Assembly: GCF_963677125.1 (NCBI RefSeq)
Contig: NZ_OY781882.1
Span: forward strand, 4,548,501-4,612,500
Reading direction: 5' to 3'
Origin: an uncultured Desulfobacter sp.
GTDB lineage: Bacteria; Desulfobacterota; Desulfobacteria; Desulfobacterales; Desulfobacteraceae
Length of the DNA stretch: 64,000 nt
The notes beneath the pieces are model-generated. The model was not told the origin of the DNA, did not search any database, and saw nothing but the letters and a program-made list of their open reading frames with translations. Position numbers and translations under genes: made by a program. The first letter of the stretch is position 1. Each line of letters begins with the position of its first letter. Shown in pieces: positions 8,757 through 18,723 of the stretch.

Positions 8757-11700
8757 TGTCTGAACACAACCCGGTTTCCCCTGGTCCCTCAGGAGCCGGC
8801 CCAAGGGGGGCGCTTGCCTGGATGGCCGGCAACACCGTGGCCGCCAACCTGCTCATGGCGGTTTTCCTTGTGGGCGGTCTTTTCATGGCTTTCAATATCA
8901 AGCAGGAGGTGTTTCCTGAGTTTTCCCTGGATTCGGTGAGCATTTCCGTGGCCTACCCCGGGGCCAGCCCCGAAGAGGTGGAGTCAGGCATTATTCTGGC
9001 TGTGGAAGAGGCGGTACGGGATATTGAAGGTATTGATGAGATAACATCCCAGGCGTTGGAAAGCCGTGCATTGATCACCATAGAAGCCCTGGACGGGGCT
9101 GATGTCACACGCTTGTGGCAAGAGATCAAAAGCGAGGTGGACCGGATTGACACCTTTCCCGATGAAGCCGAAGACCCGGTGGTCACCATTACCTCCCGGC
9201 AACGGGAGGTGATGCGGCTGGCCCTTCACGGCGATGCCCCGGAAACCACCATGCGCGACCTTGCAGATGATATCAGGGACAGATTTTTGTCAGACCCTGC
9301 AATCACCCAGGTGGCCCTGGAAGGGGTCAGGGAGCGAGAGATTTTGGTGGAGATTTCCACCAATACCCTGCGCCGCTACGGCATGACCCTGTCCGATGTT
9401 GCAGACGCCGTCGCCACGGCGTCTGTGGAACTGGGTGGCGGTGCCATTAAATCCGGCGGCGGGGATATCCTGCTTCGCATTAAATCGCGCAAAGACTATG
9501 CCCTGCAATATGAAAAGCTGCCGATCCTCACCCGGGAGGATGGGTCTCAGTTGGTGTTGTCCGACATTGCCAAGGTCAGCGAAGGTTTTGAGGATTCCGA
9601 GGAATGGGCGTCATTTAACGGCCGGCGGGCTGTCACCATCGCGGTTTACCGGGTGGGAAAACAGACCCCCACCCAGGTGGCTGACGCCACCAAAAAGATG
9701 CTGAAAATAATTAATGCGGACCTGCCCGAGGGGATTCATGTAAGCATTGTCAGAGATATGTCTAAAATTTTTGCCCAAAGAGCGGATCTTTTGCTGCGCA
9801 ACGCTTATATGGGGCTTGGCCTGGTGTTTTTGTGCCTGGCCTTGTTCCTTGAAATCCGCCTGGCCTTCTGGGTCAGTCTGGGCATTCCCATTTCATTTTT
9901 AGGCTCTTTTATATTTTTGTCCGCAACCGATTTTACCATCAATATGGTCAGCATGTTTGCCTTTATCGTTACGCTGGGCATTGTGGTGGATGATGCGGTG
10001 GTGGTGGGGGAAAACATTTATCATTGCCGCCGCCAGGGCATGAAGTTTCTGGACGCTTCCATTCAGGGGGCAAAAAGCATTGCCGTTCCGGTATTTTTTT
10101 CCGTGGTCACCAATATGGTTACATTCATGCCCATCATGTACATCCCGGGCATCATGGGTAAAATATTTAAAACCATGCCCCTGGTGGTGGTGGCTGTGTT
10201 TGGCGTCTCTTTGATCGAGAGCCTGTTTATCCTGCCGGCTCACTTAAGCCATAAAAACCGGCCCCTGTTTTTTCCCTTGAACATTCTTGAAGCTTGGCAG
10301 GCAAAGTTTTCCGAGAAATTTGAAGTTTTTATTAAATACGTATACGGCAGGGTTTTGTCGGTATTGCTTTCCTGGCGTTATACGGTGTTTGCCTTAGGTG
10401 TTGCCCTGTTGCTGATTACCTTTGGCTATATAAAATCCGGGAAAATGGGCATGGTTTTGTTCCCAAAAGTTGAATCCGATTATGCTTTTTGTGAAATTTA
10501 TCTGCCATACGGAACACCTGAAAACAAGGTTCGGCAAATGGAAACCCGCCTGGTGGCATCGGCTCAAACGACTGTGGATGAAAATGGAAATCAGGATTTG
10601 TCCACAGGTATTTTTTCCCAGGTCAGTGAGAATAATATCCAGGTGAGAATTTATTTGACAGCTCCTGAGGTGCGGCCGGTATCAACCTCCGATGTGACCC
10701 GGATCTGGCGGGAAAAAAACGGTCGGGTTGCTGGGGTTGAGACCATATCCTTTGAATCCAACCGGGGCGGTCCTGGTTCCGGCAAAGCGCTGACTATTGC
10801 CCTGAGCCACCGGGATGCGGATATTTTGAACCGGGCCGGAGAGGACCTTGCCCGGCAGTTGGGTGAGTATCCAATCGTATCGGATATTGATGACGGCTCT
10901 GCCCAGGGAAAACGGCAGTTTGACATCGCCCTGACCCCTGCCGGTCACCGTATGGGGCTTACCCCGGAATCCATTGCCCGTAAAATTCGTAATGCCTACC
11001 AGGGGATTGAGGCTGTGAAAAATCAACGGGGAAGAAACGAGGTCACTGTCAGGGTGCGCATTGCCGCTGATGAGCGCATTTCCGAAACCGCGTTTGAAAA
11101 TTATGTGCTCAACGCCCCAAATGGGGAGATCATGCTCAGGGATGCCATCAAAACCATTAAAGGCCGGGCCTATACCGAGATCAGCCGGAGTAACGGACGG
11201 CGGGAAATTGAGGTCTCGGCCAACGTTACCCCCCAATCCCAGTCCGAAAATATTATCCGGGATATGAAGCAGGAGATCCTGCCGTCGTTGGTGAAACATT
11301 ATCCGGGGTTGTCATACGAATTCAAGGGTAAACAGGCGGATATCAAAGAGAGTGTCGGCGCTTTGGTCAAAGGTCTGGCGCTGGCGTTATTCTGTGTCTT
11401 TGCCTTGTTGGCCATTCCCTTTAAAAGCTATTTTCAGCCCTTGATCATTATGCTGTGCATTCCCTTTGGTATTATCGGGGCAGTGGCCGGTCATATTATT
11501 ATGGGATACTCCCTTTCCGTCATGAGTCTGTTCGGCGTTGTGGCCATGGCAGGGGTGGTGGTCAATGATTCTTTGGTACTCATTGATTTTGCCAACCGCC
11601 TGGTGCGCGGCGGTATGCCTGTGTCGGATGCGGTCCGGGCCGCGGGAATACAGCGATTCAGGCCCATTCTTTTGACCACCTTAACCACCTGCGGGGGCCT

Positions 11701-11878
11701 GGCGCCGATCATTACAGAGACGTCGCGCCAGGCAAAGTTTTTGATTCCCATGGCCATCTCCCTGGGATTCGGGATTTTGTTTGCCACGCTGATTACGCTG
11801 GGGCTTGTGCCCTGCCTTTACATGATACTAGAAGACTTTAAAGCATTTTTTCAAGATAAAAAGGAACCGCTGTTATGA
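8756..11878 (+). CDS. RND-family efflux pump, inner-membrane transporter (AcrB/MexB superfamily)
   Basis: The 1,040-residue protein has the RND layout: TM1 near residue 30, a large periplasmic loop, TM2-6, a second loop from about 565, and TM8-12 at the C-terminus. The porter-domain opening (SVAYPGASPEEVE) is canonical. TM4 carries GIVVDDAVVVGENIY with the two adjacent aspartates of the proton relay. The second half holds GVVAMAGVVVNDSLVLIDFAN and the RFRPILLTTLTT motif. These features place it in the hydrophobe/amphiphile efflux class rather than the metal-efflux class. Its last four bases (ATGA) overlap the next gene. Substrate unknown. Confidence 0.93.
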   Translation: MSEHNPVSPGPSGAGPRGALAWMAGNTVAANLLMAVFLVGGLFMAFNIKQEVFPEFSLDSVSISVAYPGASPEEVESGIILAVEEAVRDIEGIDEITSQALESRALITIEALDGADVTRLWQEIKSEVDRIDTFPDEAEDPVVTITSRQREVMRLALHGDAPETTMRDLADDIRDRFLSDPAITQVALEGVREREILVEISTNTLRRYGMTLSDVADAVATASVELGGGAIKSGGGDILLRIKSRKDYALQYEKLPILTREDGSQLVLSDIAKVSEGFEDSEEWASFNGRRAVTIAVYRVGKQTPTQVADATKKMLKIINADLPEGIHVSIVRDMSKIFAQRADLLLRNAYMGLGLVFLCLALFLEIRLAFWVSLGIPISFLGSFIFLSATDFTINMVSMFAFIVTLGIVVDDAVVVGENIYHCRRQGMKFLDASIQGAKSIAVPVFFSVVTNMVTFMPIMYIPGIMGKIFKTMPLVVVAVFGVSLIESLFILPAHLSHKNRPLFFPLNILEAWQAKFSEKFEVFIKYVYGRVLSVLLSWRYTVFALGVALLLITFGYIKSGKMGMVLFPKVESDYAFCEIYLPYGTPENKVRQMETRLVASAQTTVDENGNQDLSTGIFSQVSENNIQVRIYLTAPEVRPVSTSDVTRIWREKNGRVAGVETISFESNRGGPGSGKALTIALSHRDADILNRAGEDLARQLGEYPIVSDIDDGSAQGKRQFDIALTPAGHRMGLTPESIARKIRNAYQGIEAVKNQRGRNEVTVRVRIAADERISETAFENYVLNAPNGEIMLRDAIKTIKGRAYTEISRSNGRREIEVSANVTPQSQSENIIRDMKQEILPSLVKHYPGLSYEFKGKQADIKESVGALVKGLALALFCVFALLAIPFKSYFQPLIIMLCIPFGIIGAVAGHIIMGYSLSVMSLFGVVAMAGVVVNDSLVLIDFANRLVRGGMPVSDAVRAAGIQRFRPILLTTLTTCGGLAPIITETSRQAKFLIPMAISLGFGILFATLITLGLVPCLYMILEDFKAFFQDKKEPLL

Positions 11879-13022
11879 CCAAAGTGGCGCTTTGTGCCTG
11901 TCCGGATTATGATGTTGCACATGTGACATCCGCAGTGGCGCGGGGCGTGGGGTTGTGCGGGGGCATGGAGAAGTTTGTCCGTCCGGGACAGCGGGTGCTG
12001 CTTAAACCCAATATGCTCAGCGCCGCGCCACTGGAACACCGGGTGACCACGGACCCGGCCGTAGTCCGTGCCGTGGGAAAATTGGTGCTAAAGGCAGGGG
12101 GCCGGATCATCATCGGAGACAGTCCGGCCATTGATAAGGTGTCCCGTATTTCCAAGGTGACCGGCATGAAAGAGGTGGCTGACGAGCTGGGGGCCGATCT
12201 GATTGAATTTTGTCGGCCCACCCTGGCCAAAACGCCTGAGGGGTCTATATACCAGGCCCTGGAACTGGACGAGACCGCACTGACCGCTGATGTGGTCATT
12301 AATCTGCCAAAACTTAAGACCCATTGCATGATGCTTTTAACTCTGGGGGTTAAAAATCTTTTCGGAATGGTGGTCGGTCCGCGGAAAAGCCAGTGGCACA
12401 TGCACGTCGGGGCGGACCGCATGATGTTTGCCGATCTGTTGCTGGATATCTACCGAACGGTCAAACCGGCCCTGACCATCCTTGACGGTGTCTGGGGCAT
12501 GCAGGGCCGGGGGCCCAATAACGGTACACCCTGTCATTTAGGGTTTCTTGCGGCTTCCCGTGATCCCTTGGCTATGGATTGGCCCTGGCGCCTCTGCTGG
12601 GTGCCCATTCGGCAAGTTTTCCTTTGTATGGTGCGGCGGTCCGCAGGGGTCTTGTGCGATCCAATGGCTCTGATGCGCAGATGGTGGGCGACGATCCAAA
12701 GGGATTAATCCCCCAAAATTTTCAATTGCCGGTACTGGAATCGGTTATGCCGGTACCAAAGTTTATATCCGGGGCAATACGCAAACACCTGACCTCCCGG
12801 CCTGCCCAAGATCCTGGCCTGTGCCGGGACTGTGGCAAATGTGCGGCGGTCTGTCCGCCGGGATGTCTTCGATTTGTGGCGGCTCGCCAGGCCGTTATTG
12901 ATCATCTGACCTGTATCCGCTGTTATTGCTGCCAGGAGGCCTGTCCTGCCGACGCCATTCACTTTAAAACAGGCGCGCTGGTGGGGATTGTCGAGCGCTT
13001 GCGGGCCGTCATGCCTCAGTGA
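11875..13022 (+). pseudogene. DUF362 / 4Fe-4S domain protein, split by a single-base frameshift
   Basis: The first frame (11875 to about 12578) encodes a DUF362 domain: VLLKPNML, the GDSP motif, a KLKTH segment and a block ending RDPLAMD. The homologous reading then continues in another frame from about 12579 (LALAPLLGAHSASFPLYG) to 13022. That part includes two ferredoxin-type clusters (CRDCGKCAAVCPPGC and CIRCYCCQEACPAD). Joined, the parts give one protein of about 382 residues, normal for the family. One base appears to be missing around 12576-12581. The start overlaps the RND pump gene by four bases, so it belongs to that operon. Family members are poorly understood iron-sulfur proteins. 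It may be inactivated, or the lesion may be a sequencing error. Confidence 0.8.
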
Positions 13023-13123
13023 ACATTTAAAAAGGCTTCCACTACACAATACCGGCAAATGAATGCAAAAAAATTTGATCAATAGCACGCTTATCAGATT
13101 AAAAAAGTTTTCCCGCTTTCATC

Positions 13124-13334
13124 CTAATCTATCATCCCCTCAAAATATTCTTTTCGGCGTAATGCCTTGAAAAGCGTTTCGGTTCTGCCCAAGGCCGCAA
13201 GTTTGCCTGAGGCGTTTTTCATGTGTTTTTTTCACAGTAACTTCAGCGATATTCATGGCCAATCCAATCTGACGATTAGAATAGCCTAAGGGTAGATAAG
13301 AAAGCGTTTCCTGCTCCTTTGGACTGAGGCCGTC
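13124..13334 (-). pseudogene. LuxR-type helix-turn-helix fragment, frameshifted in an A7 run
   Basis: Minus-strand sequence encodes GLSPKEQETLSYLPLG followed by the recognition region SNRQIGLAMNIAEVTVKK, clearly a LuxR/GerE helix-turn-helix. The domain then loses its frame at a run of seven A on the minus strand (plus 13226-13232). Reading one base away restores a typical ending (VKKHMKNASGKLAALGRTE, then a stop at 13124-13126). No receiver or other sensory domain precedes it. It is joined directly to a flagellin fragment. It looks like the remnant of a regulator, possibly once the partner of the adjacent kinase, but that link is inference. Confidence 0.7.
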
Positions 13335-13364
13335 CTTTAAATCAAGTAGTCGTTCTTGCATTGA

Positions 13365-13556
13365 ATCAGCCTGGGAAAGGGCATATGTACTTGTCTCTAC
13401 AAGAACACTCATTTTTGCAGACACTTTTGATTCTTCGGCAAAGTCTACGTCTCGAATTACAGATTTTGAGGAATCGATGTTGATTGTGGTTGTTGATAAA
13501 TTTGAAATGGTGGATTCCATTTGGTTTTGAACGGCGCCAATATTACGCCTGATGTG
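13365..13556 (-). pseudogene. Flagellin C-terminal (D0/D1) fragment
   Basis: On the minus strand this stretch encodes IRRNIGAVQNQMESTISNL, then SVIRDVDFAEES and STYALSQAD. These are the hallmark C-terminal motifs of bacterial flagellin (NLGAVQNR..STI.NL, I.D.DFA.E, A..ALAQAN). Only about 64 residues remain, with no N-terminal flagellin domain and no start or ribosome-binding site of its own. It begins exactly where the upstream histidine kinase ends: the kinase stop codon lies inside the flagellin-homologous DNA in another frame. It runs straight into LuxR-like sequence. It is a rearrangement scar, not a working flagellin gene. Confidence 0.75.
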
Positions 13557-16500
13557 TATCCATAAATAAAGGCAGCCGTATAATGAATTTAGCCCCTGCG
13601 CCCGGACTGGACTCAACGGCTATTTCTCCTTTATGGTTTTCAGTGATGATAAAATAGGAGATACTGAGCCCCAACCCGGTTCCCACGCCTGCCGGTTTGG
13701 TGGTAAAAAAAGGATCGAAAATATGCTTGCGAACGTTTTCATCCATTCCAGGCCCGTTGTCTTCAATTTCTACGCAGGCCATATTCCGGGCTGAATCAAC
13801 ATAGGTCCGGATGAAAAATCCGGCGTTCGGGGTCCCTGCACCCTGCATGGCCTGGGCCCCGTTAGCCAATATATTGAGTAGTACCTGCTGGATTTTGCCG
13901 ACCTGGCAAGGGATATCAGGCAGACCGTTATCATATTCCCTGGTGATGCTGATTTGTTTAAAATCATACTCTTTTTTCAAATTATAATCCGTTGCCGCAA
14001 GTTCGATGGTTTTATCCAGGATTGTATTCAGGTTCTGGGAAGATGCTGCCGCGTCGTCCTTACGGGCAAAACTAAGCATATTGGTCACAATTTCCGATAC
14101 CCGCTTTCCTGAATCGATGATCGCTGCAATCATTCTCGGTATGCCCCTGTTTTCCATGAACTGTTCAATGGACGCCATGGTAATGCCGGCGGCCTCTGCC
14201 GCTTTGTTGTTGGCCGGGATATTAGCGCCTGCTTTAAGCCGTTGGGCCATTACCTGGATGGTCTGCATTATCCCGGCCAGAGGATTATTGATTTCGTGGG
14301 CCATGCCTGCGGCAAGCCCGCCGACAGAGAGCATCTTTTCGCTCTGGATCATCATCTCTTCCATGCGTTTTCGTTCGGTGATATCACGGCTAATGCCGAC
14401 AATGTACTTTTTGCCTTTCTTATCTGTATACAGGGTTTTATTGGTGAGGATGGTATGGGTTTTGCCCTTTGCATCGGAAAATTTTTCTTCATTGACGTTT
14501 TCCTCTCCGGTAGTGAAAACCAGTTCATCCTTCTGCCAAAAAATATCGGCTTCGTCTTTGGAACAAAAATCATAGTCGGATTTGCCGAGCAATGTTTCCC
14601 TGGAATGCCCCAGGAAATGACAGAAAGCATCATTGAGCAGCACCCAGCGGTGCTCCCTGTCCTTGACAAAAATCGGCTCCCCTATGGTGTTGATGATTCT
14701 GTCCAGCCAATTGCGTGATTCGGTCAGGGCGTCCCTGGTGGTACTCAATTCTTGAAGCTTTTCCTCAAGACTGGTGTAGAGTCTGGCGTTTTCCATGGAT
14801 ATGGCGGCTTGGGATAAAAGGGTTTTCAGCAATTGCAGATGACTTGGGGAAAAGATATTGGTGGCCAGATTGTTTTCCAGATAAAAGACCCCAACCAGTT
14901 TTGCCTGGTGAGTGATCGGCACCCCCATGATGGATCTTACCTTATGCTTTATAATATAAGGGTCCTGGGAAAACCGGGGGTCGTTTTGAGCGTTCCCCAG
15001 CACAATTTCATTTTGGGTGCTTGCCACGGCTAAAATAACGGACCGGGGCAGGTCATGGCTCTCTTCCAGGGGCAGTGGGCTTAAAATTTCAGCACCCCGG
15101 CAACCGGCTTCACCTTTGGCATGGATGGCCATTTTGCCGTCCAGTTTCATAACCAACACCCCTTTTTCCGCACCTGCGTTTTCCATGACAATGTGCATGA
15201 GTTTATGCGTTAGACGGTCAAGGCGTATCTCTTTAGATAGCATGTGTGAGGCTTTGATAATGGTTTCCAGATCCATCAATTCAGGTCTTACCATTGCTTC
15301 GGGCCGGACGCCGGGCATTTCTTCCGGCTTGATGACATCCAGCGCCTCAAGGGCTGTCAGTGCCGATGCAAAGGCCTTGTCACGGTCTCCTTGGGCAGTG
15401 TGCGCCAGAATTTGAAATTTTCTGGCCCCGGCAATTTTTTCAGGGGTTTTGGCATGGGTTGCCAATTCTTCGGCCAGCATATGCACCCGGGGGAAATTGC
15501 AGTTGAAATATTCCGCCTTTATGGCATCCTCAAACAACAGGCAGCTTTTTTCGTGGAAACGTTCCCACTTGTCAGAAGGAAGCAGGCCCAGCCCCATATT
15601 AAGATACCATACAGCCGTCTCATAAGCCCCGGTGTCAAAGGCTCTTTTTCCAGCCTTATGATTCAGTCCGGCCAGATGCAGGCGCTCTTCATCGGTTTCC
15701 ATATATCTGAAGCCCTCATTCAGATGGTCCACCACCACAAATATCTCCTGTTTGAGACGGGCTTCATCATAGCCGGCAAGGAGAAGGCGACCCAGTTCCA
15801 GACGGGTCATCCGTTGATTTGGCGGCAGCAGCAGCGACAATGCGGCCTGGCGTACCCTGGAGTGGGAAAACGTAAAATAGGTCCGGCCATCAAAAAGGTC
15901 TGGGCCTGAAGCCCCGGAATTGGAGGCGCCGGCACTGCTTACGCCAAGGAGGAGGTGTTCTTTCTCTGCCGTTTTGATTCCCAGTTCAACCTCGGCCTCA
16001 GGTTGCTTTAAAACCGATGCCAGGGTTTCCAAAGAAAAGGTTTGACCGATACAGGCGGCCTTCATCAGAATCTCCTGGACAGGCGTTGCCAAATGTTCCA
16101 GCTTCTGGTGTACTGAAGTGATCACATCATCCACAAGGGCTTTGTTCCGGACCGCAGGTTCATCCCAGCACCAGTGCCCGGCATCGAAGTTAAACCGGAG
16201 GGCGCCGTCATTGTAGAGGGATTGGATGAATTCAACGGCCAGCAGGGGATTGCCGCCTGTTTTATCGAAAACCATATTCCCAAAAACCTCGGTGTCCTGT
16301 CCTGATTTTTTGATGATGTCTTTAATCAGGTCCGAAAGTGATTTTCTGTCCAAATTATTCAACTCAATTTTTTGTATGAGGCTGTTTTCTGAACTTTCGG
16401 TATCAAGGATGTTCATCAGTCCCTTGTTTCGGCCCTGTTGGTCATTAAAGATGCCTATGGTCAGCAGAGGACCGTTGTCGTTGTCCATTGCCAGAAGCTT

Positions 16501-17907
16501 TATCACCTCAAGGGATGCGGTATCCGCCCACTGAAGATGGTCCAGAACCATGACAAGGGGGCCGCATTCTTTTGCAAGAAGGAGTAAAACACGGTAGATG
16601 GTGTTGCCCAGTTGCGGCCGCGGCAATGTCAGGGGAACGGCGTTTGGGGGCGCATCATCAGTCACGAGCATCTGCAGGCCGGGTAAAACAGCGGTCAAAA
16701 CCCCCTGCCATGATTCGGTTTCCTGCTTCAGGTATGACCGCAATAGAGCCAGCTTATGGGTGGGATATGTGCAAAGGATACCGGCCAGGGCCGAAAAGAT
16801 AAGGTTCAACCCATGGTAGGGGACCTTGCGTTGATACTGATCATATGCACCTGTCACAAAGATTCCCTTTTTTTCAATCACACGTTGTTTCAACTCACTG
16901 ACCAGGGCTGTTTTACCCACACCGTCAGGGCCGGTGACATGCATAAACCCCTTGCTTCCGGCTTCTGTCCGGCAAAAAGCCTGATCAAGCATGATCCAGG
17001 CCTTCTGCCTGCCGTACAGGCGCTGGGGAATAAGCAGCCGGGCAGAGATATCATCCCTGCCAAGGTCAAAGGACTGAATCCGGCCTTTTCCCCGAAGTTC
17101 CGTCAGGCAGCGTTCCAGATCTCTGGCAACGCCGACGGCCGATTGATACCGTTCTTCAGTGCTTTTGGACAGAAGCCGCATAACGATATCTGACAGCAGA
17201 TTGGGCAATTCCGGGTTCCGGGCAATCAGTGGCCGGGGTTTTCTGGCAATGTGGGCATGGATCAATTCGGTTGGGGTACCGGTAAAGGGCAATTGACCGG
17301 AAAGCATTTCATAAAGCATGACGCCCAGAGCGTAAAGATCAGTCCGATAGTCCACAACGCGGTTGATCCTGCCTGTCTGCTCCGGTGATATATACGCTAA
17401 ATTTCCCTCAAGCCGGTCCGAGGGGTGCGATTCCCGGCCCAGGGGATTTGCCAGGGCAATGGAAAAATCAATCAGCACGGGCTTGTGGTCACGGCCGACC
17501 ATCACATGGGTACTGCTAAGGTTTCTGTGGATGGTGTGGGCACCGTGGATACCGGCAAGAGACTTGGCTATTCCCACCCCCAGGGATACCATTTGCAAAA
17601 GATCCGGTTTGTTCTCAGCACAATAGTCCCTGAGGCTGACCCCGTCGATAAATTCCAGACAAACAGCAGGGCTGCCCCCGACATTGCCTGTTTGCAGGGC
17701 CTTTCGAATTCCCGGACAATTTAAGTTGCGAGTGATTTTCAGCTCGTTGGCAAAAAGGGTGGCCTGGCGGGACAGGGGAGAGTGGCTCCGGGCCACCTTG
17801 ATGAGCAGTACCCTTTTGTCATCGCCGGCATTATAACGGAATAGGCGGCTTCTCTCTCCCTGGTGAATCAGCTGGAGCTCATTTTCGTTGAGTGTCTCGA
17901 ATATCAT
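13543..17907 (-). CDS. Giant hybrid sensor: Ser/Thr pseudokinase - STAND ATPase - GAF - PAS - histidine kinase
   Basis: About 1,454 residues. The N-terminal ~270 residues form a protein-kinase fold, but the catalytic HRD motif reads HRN (about residue 128) and DFG reads DFS (about 148), so phosphotransfer is doubtful. An AAA/STAND ATPase follows (Walker A GPDGVGKTAL, then VMVLDHLQWAD), and a helical TPR-like middle. Next come a GAF domain (about 900-1065), a PAS domain (about 1085-1195, GEPIFVKDREHRWVLLND) and a histidine kinase (H-box GMAHEINNPLAGIMQ, ATP-binding DNGPGM and GTGLGL). I chose the ATG at 17907, which has AAAGGA about 8 bases upstream, over a TTG at 17937. It starts 46 bp after the methanol operon on the same strand. 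The final few residues are probably read from a rearrangement junction. Confidence 0.87.
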   Translation of the reverse strand: MIFETLNENELQLIHQGERSRLFRYNAGDDKRVLLIKVARSHSPLSRQATLFANELKITRNLNCPGIRKALQTGNVGGSPAVCLEFIDGVSLRDYCAENKPDLLQMVSLGVGIAKSLAGIHGAHTIHRNLSSTHVMVGRDHKPVLIDFSIALANPLGRESHPSDRLEGNLAYISPEQTGRINRVVDYRTDLYALGVMLYEMLSGQLPFTGTPTELIHAHIARKPRPLIARNPELPNLLSDIVMRLLSKSTEERYQSAVGVARDLERCLTELRGKGRIQSFDLGRDDISARLLIPQRLYGRQKAWIMLDQAFCRTEAGSKGFMHVTGPDGVGKTALVSELKQRVIEKKGIFVTGAYDQYQRKVPYHGLNLIFSALAGILCTYPTHKLALLRSYLKQETESWQGVLTAVLPGLQMLVTDDAPPNAVPLTLPRPQLGNTIYRVLLLLAKECGPLVMVLDHLQWADTASLEVIKLLAMDNDNGPLLTIGIFNDQQGRNKGLMNILDTESSENSLIQKIELNNLDRKSLSDLIKDIIKKSGQDTEVFGNMVFDKTGGNPLLAVEFIQSLYNDGALRFNFDAGHWCWDEPAVRNKALVDDVITSVHQKLEHLATPVQEILMKAACIGQTFSLETLASVLKQPEAEVELGIKTAEKEHLLLGVSSAGASNSGASGPDLFDGRTYFTFSHSRVRQAALSLLLPPNQRMTRLELGRLLLAGYDEARLKQEIFVVVDHLNEGFRYMETDEERLHLAGLNHKAGKRAFDTGAYETAVWYLNMGLGLLPSDKWERFHEKSCLLFEDAIKAEYFNCNFPRVHMLAEELATHAKTPEKIAGARKFQILAHTAQGDRDKAFASALTALEALDVIKPEEMPGVRPEAMVRPELMDLETIIKASHMLSKEIRLDRLTHKLMHIVMENAGAEKGVLVMKLDGKMAIHAKGEAGCRGAEILSPLPLEESHDLPRSVILAVASTQNEIVLGNAQNDPRFSQDPYIIKHKVRSIMGVPITHQAKLVGVFYLENNLATNIFSPSHLQLLKTLLSQAAISMENARLYTSLEEKLQELSTTRDALTESRNWLDRIINTIGEPIFVKDREHRWVLLNDAFCHFLGHSRETLLGKSDYDFCSKDEADIFWQKDELVFTTGEENVNEEKFSDAKGKTHTILTNKTLYTDKKGKKYIVGISRDITERKRMEEMMIQSEKMLSVGGLAAGMAHEINNPLAGIMQTIQVMAQRLKAGANIPANNKAAEAAGITMASIEQFMENRGIPRMIAAIIDSGKRVSEIVTNMLSFARKDDAAASSQNLNTILDKTIELAATDYNLKKEYDFKQISITREYDNGLPDIPCQVGKIQQVLLNILANGAQAMQGAGTPNAGFFIRTYVDSARNMACVEIEDNGPGMDENVRKHIFDPFFTTKPAGVGTGLGLSISYFIITENHKGEIAVESSPGAGAKFIIRLPLFMDTHQA

Positions 17908-17953
17908 GGACAAATCCTTTGGTTTTGCCGGTTTCAAAGGCCCCCGGCGTCTG

Positions 17954-18721
17954 TCAAGACAGCATATCCAGTACCGTTTTTGCTTCCTGGTAGCATTTTT
18001 TAAGGGCCAGGAGACTTCCCGATCGCTCCTCTATTGTCAGGCCGCATAATGAGGCCATGACCTTCGCACGTTCTCGTATTTTTTTCCGGGTGATCACCGG
18101 GGTATGTACCACCAGCAACCGGGTATACCCCCGGAACACTCTTTGGCAAAGTTCCGCGGAGACGATGCCATTTCGCCCATCATCAGGACCGAACATATCC
18201 CGCCAGTGGTGGCTCCATCCCGGTGTAAAAAAATAAGTGCCTGCCACCCGGCATTGTTCCCGGTAATAGGCCTCATTTCCGCCAAGACTAAGGGCGACGC
18301 AATCGGCAACAGGCAGACCTTTGTCCCGGGGGAAAAAAAGGGGACATCCTGTGTCGATCACCTCCCGGGGTTCGGTCAACGCGCCGCCGCACCGGCCGTA
18401 CCCGAGCAACAGAAGGTCAACAACGCCGTCCATCCGGCGTGCCTCATCTATAAGGCGCTTTCTAAGAATCTCCTGATGCCGGTGCAATCCCAGGGGCAGC
18501 ACCCGGATCAACAGTTCATTGCCCCTGCCTTCCGGTTCAAAAGCGGACAGGTGGGGGATGCGCCGCACCCGGTAGCACACCTGGGTTTCGATACGGGCAA
18601 TAAGATCCTGGGATTCCGGACCCTCCACCACGGTGACCGTGCCGACCCGGTTGTCATGGGCAACCAGGGAAGCGATCTCCCTTTCCAGAATTTCACAGGT
18701 CAGGATGCCAAGAATGGCCAT
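17954..18721 (-). CDS. DUF1638 domain protein of the methanol/corrinoid operon
   Basis: This 255-residue cytosolic protein matches the DUF1638 family: GILTCEILEREI at the start, LLLGYGRCGGAL and GCPLFFPRDKGLPVADCVALSLGG in the middle, and FTPGWSHHWRDMF later. DUF1638 genes are often found beside corrinoid methyltransferases, but the molecular function is not established. The GYGRCG cysteine and a C/H-rich centre could hold a metal or corrinoid, which is speculation. It starts 2 bp after the activase gene and is clearly in the same transcript. Confidence 0.8.
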   Translation of the reverse strand: MAILGILTCEILEREIASLVAHDNRVGTVTVVEGPESQDLIARIETQVCYRVRRIPHLSAFEPEGRGNELLIRVLPLGLHRHQEILRKRLIDEARRMDGVVDLLLLGYGRCGGALTEPREVIDTGCPLFFPRDKGLPVADCVALSLGGNEAYYREQCRVAGTYFFTPGWSHHWRDMFGPDDGRNGIVSAELCQRVFRGYTRLLVVHTPVITRKKIRERAKVMASLCGLTIEERSGSLLALKKCYQEAKTVLDMLS

Positions 18722-18723
18722 GC

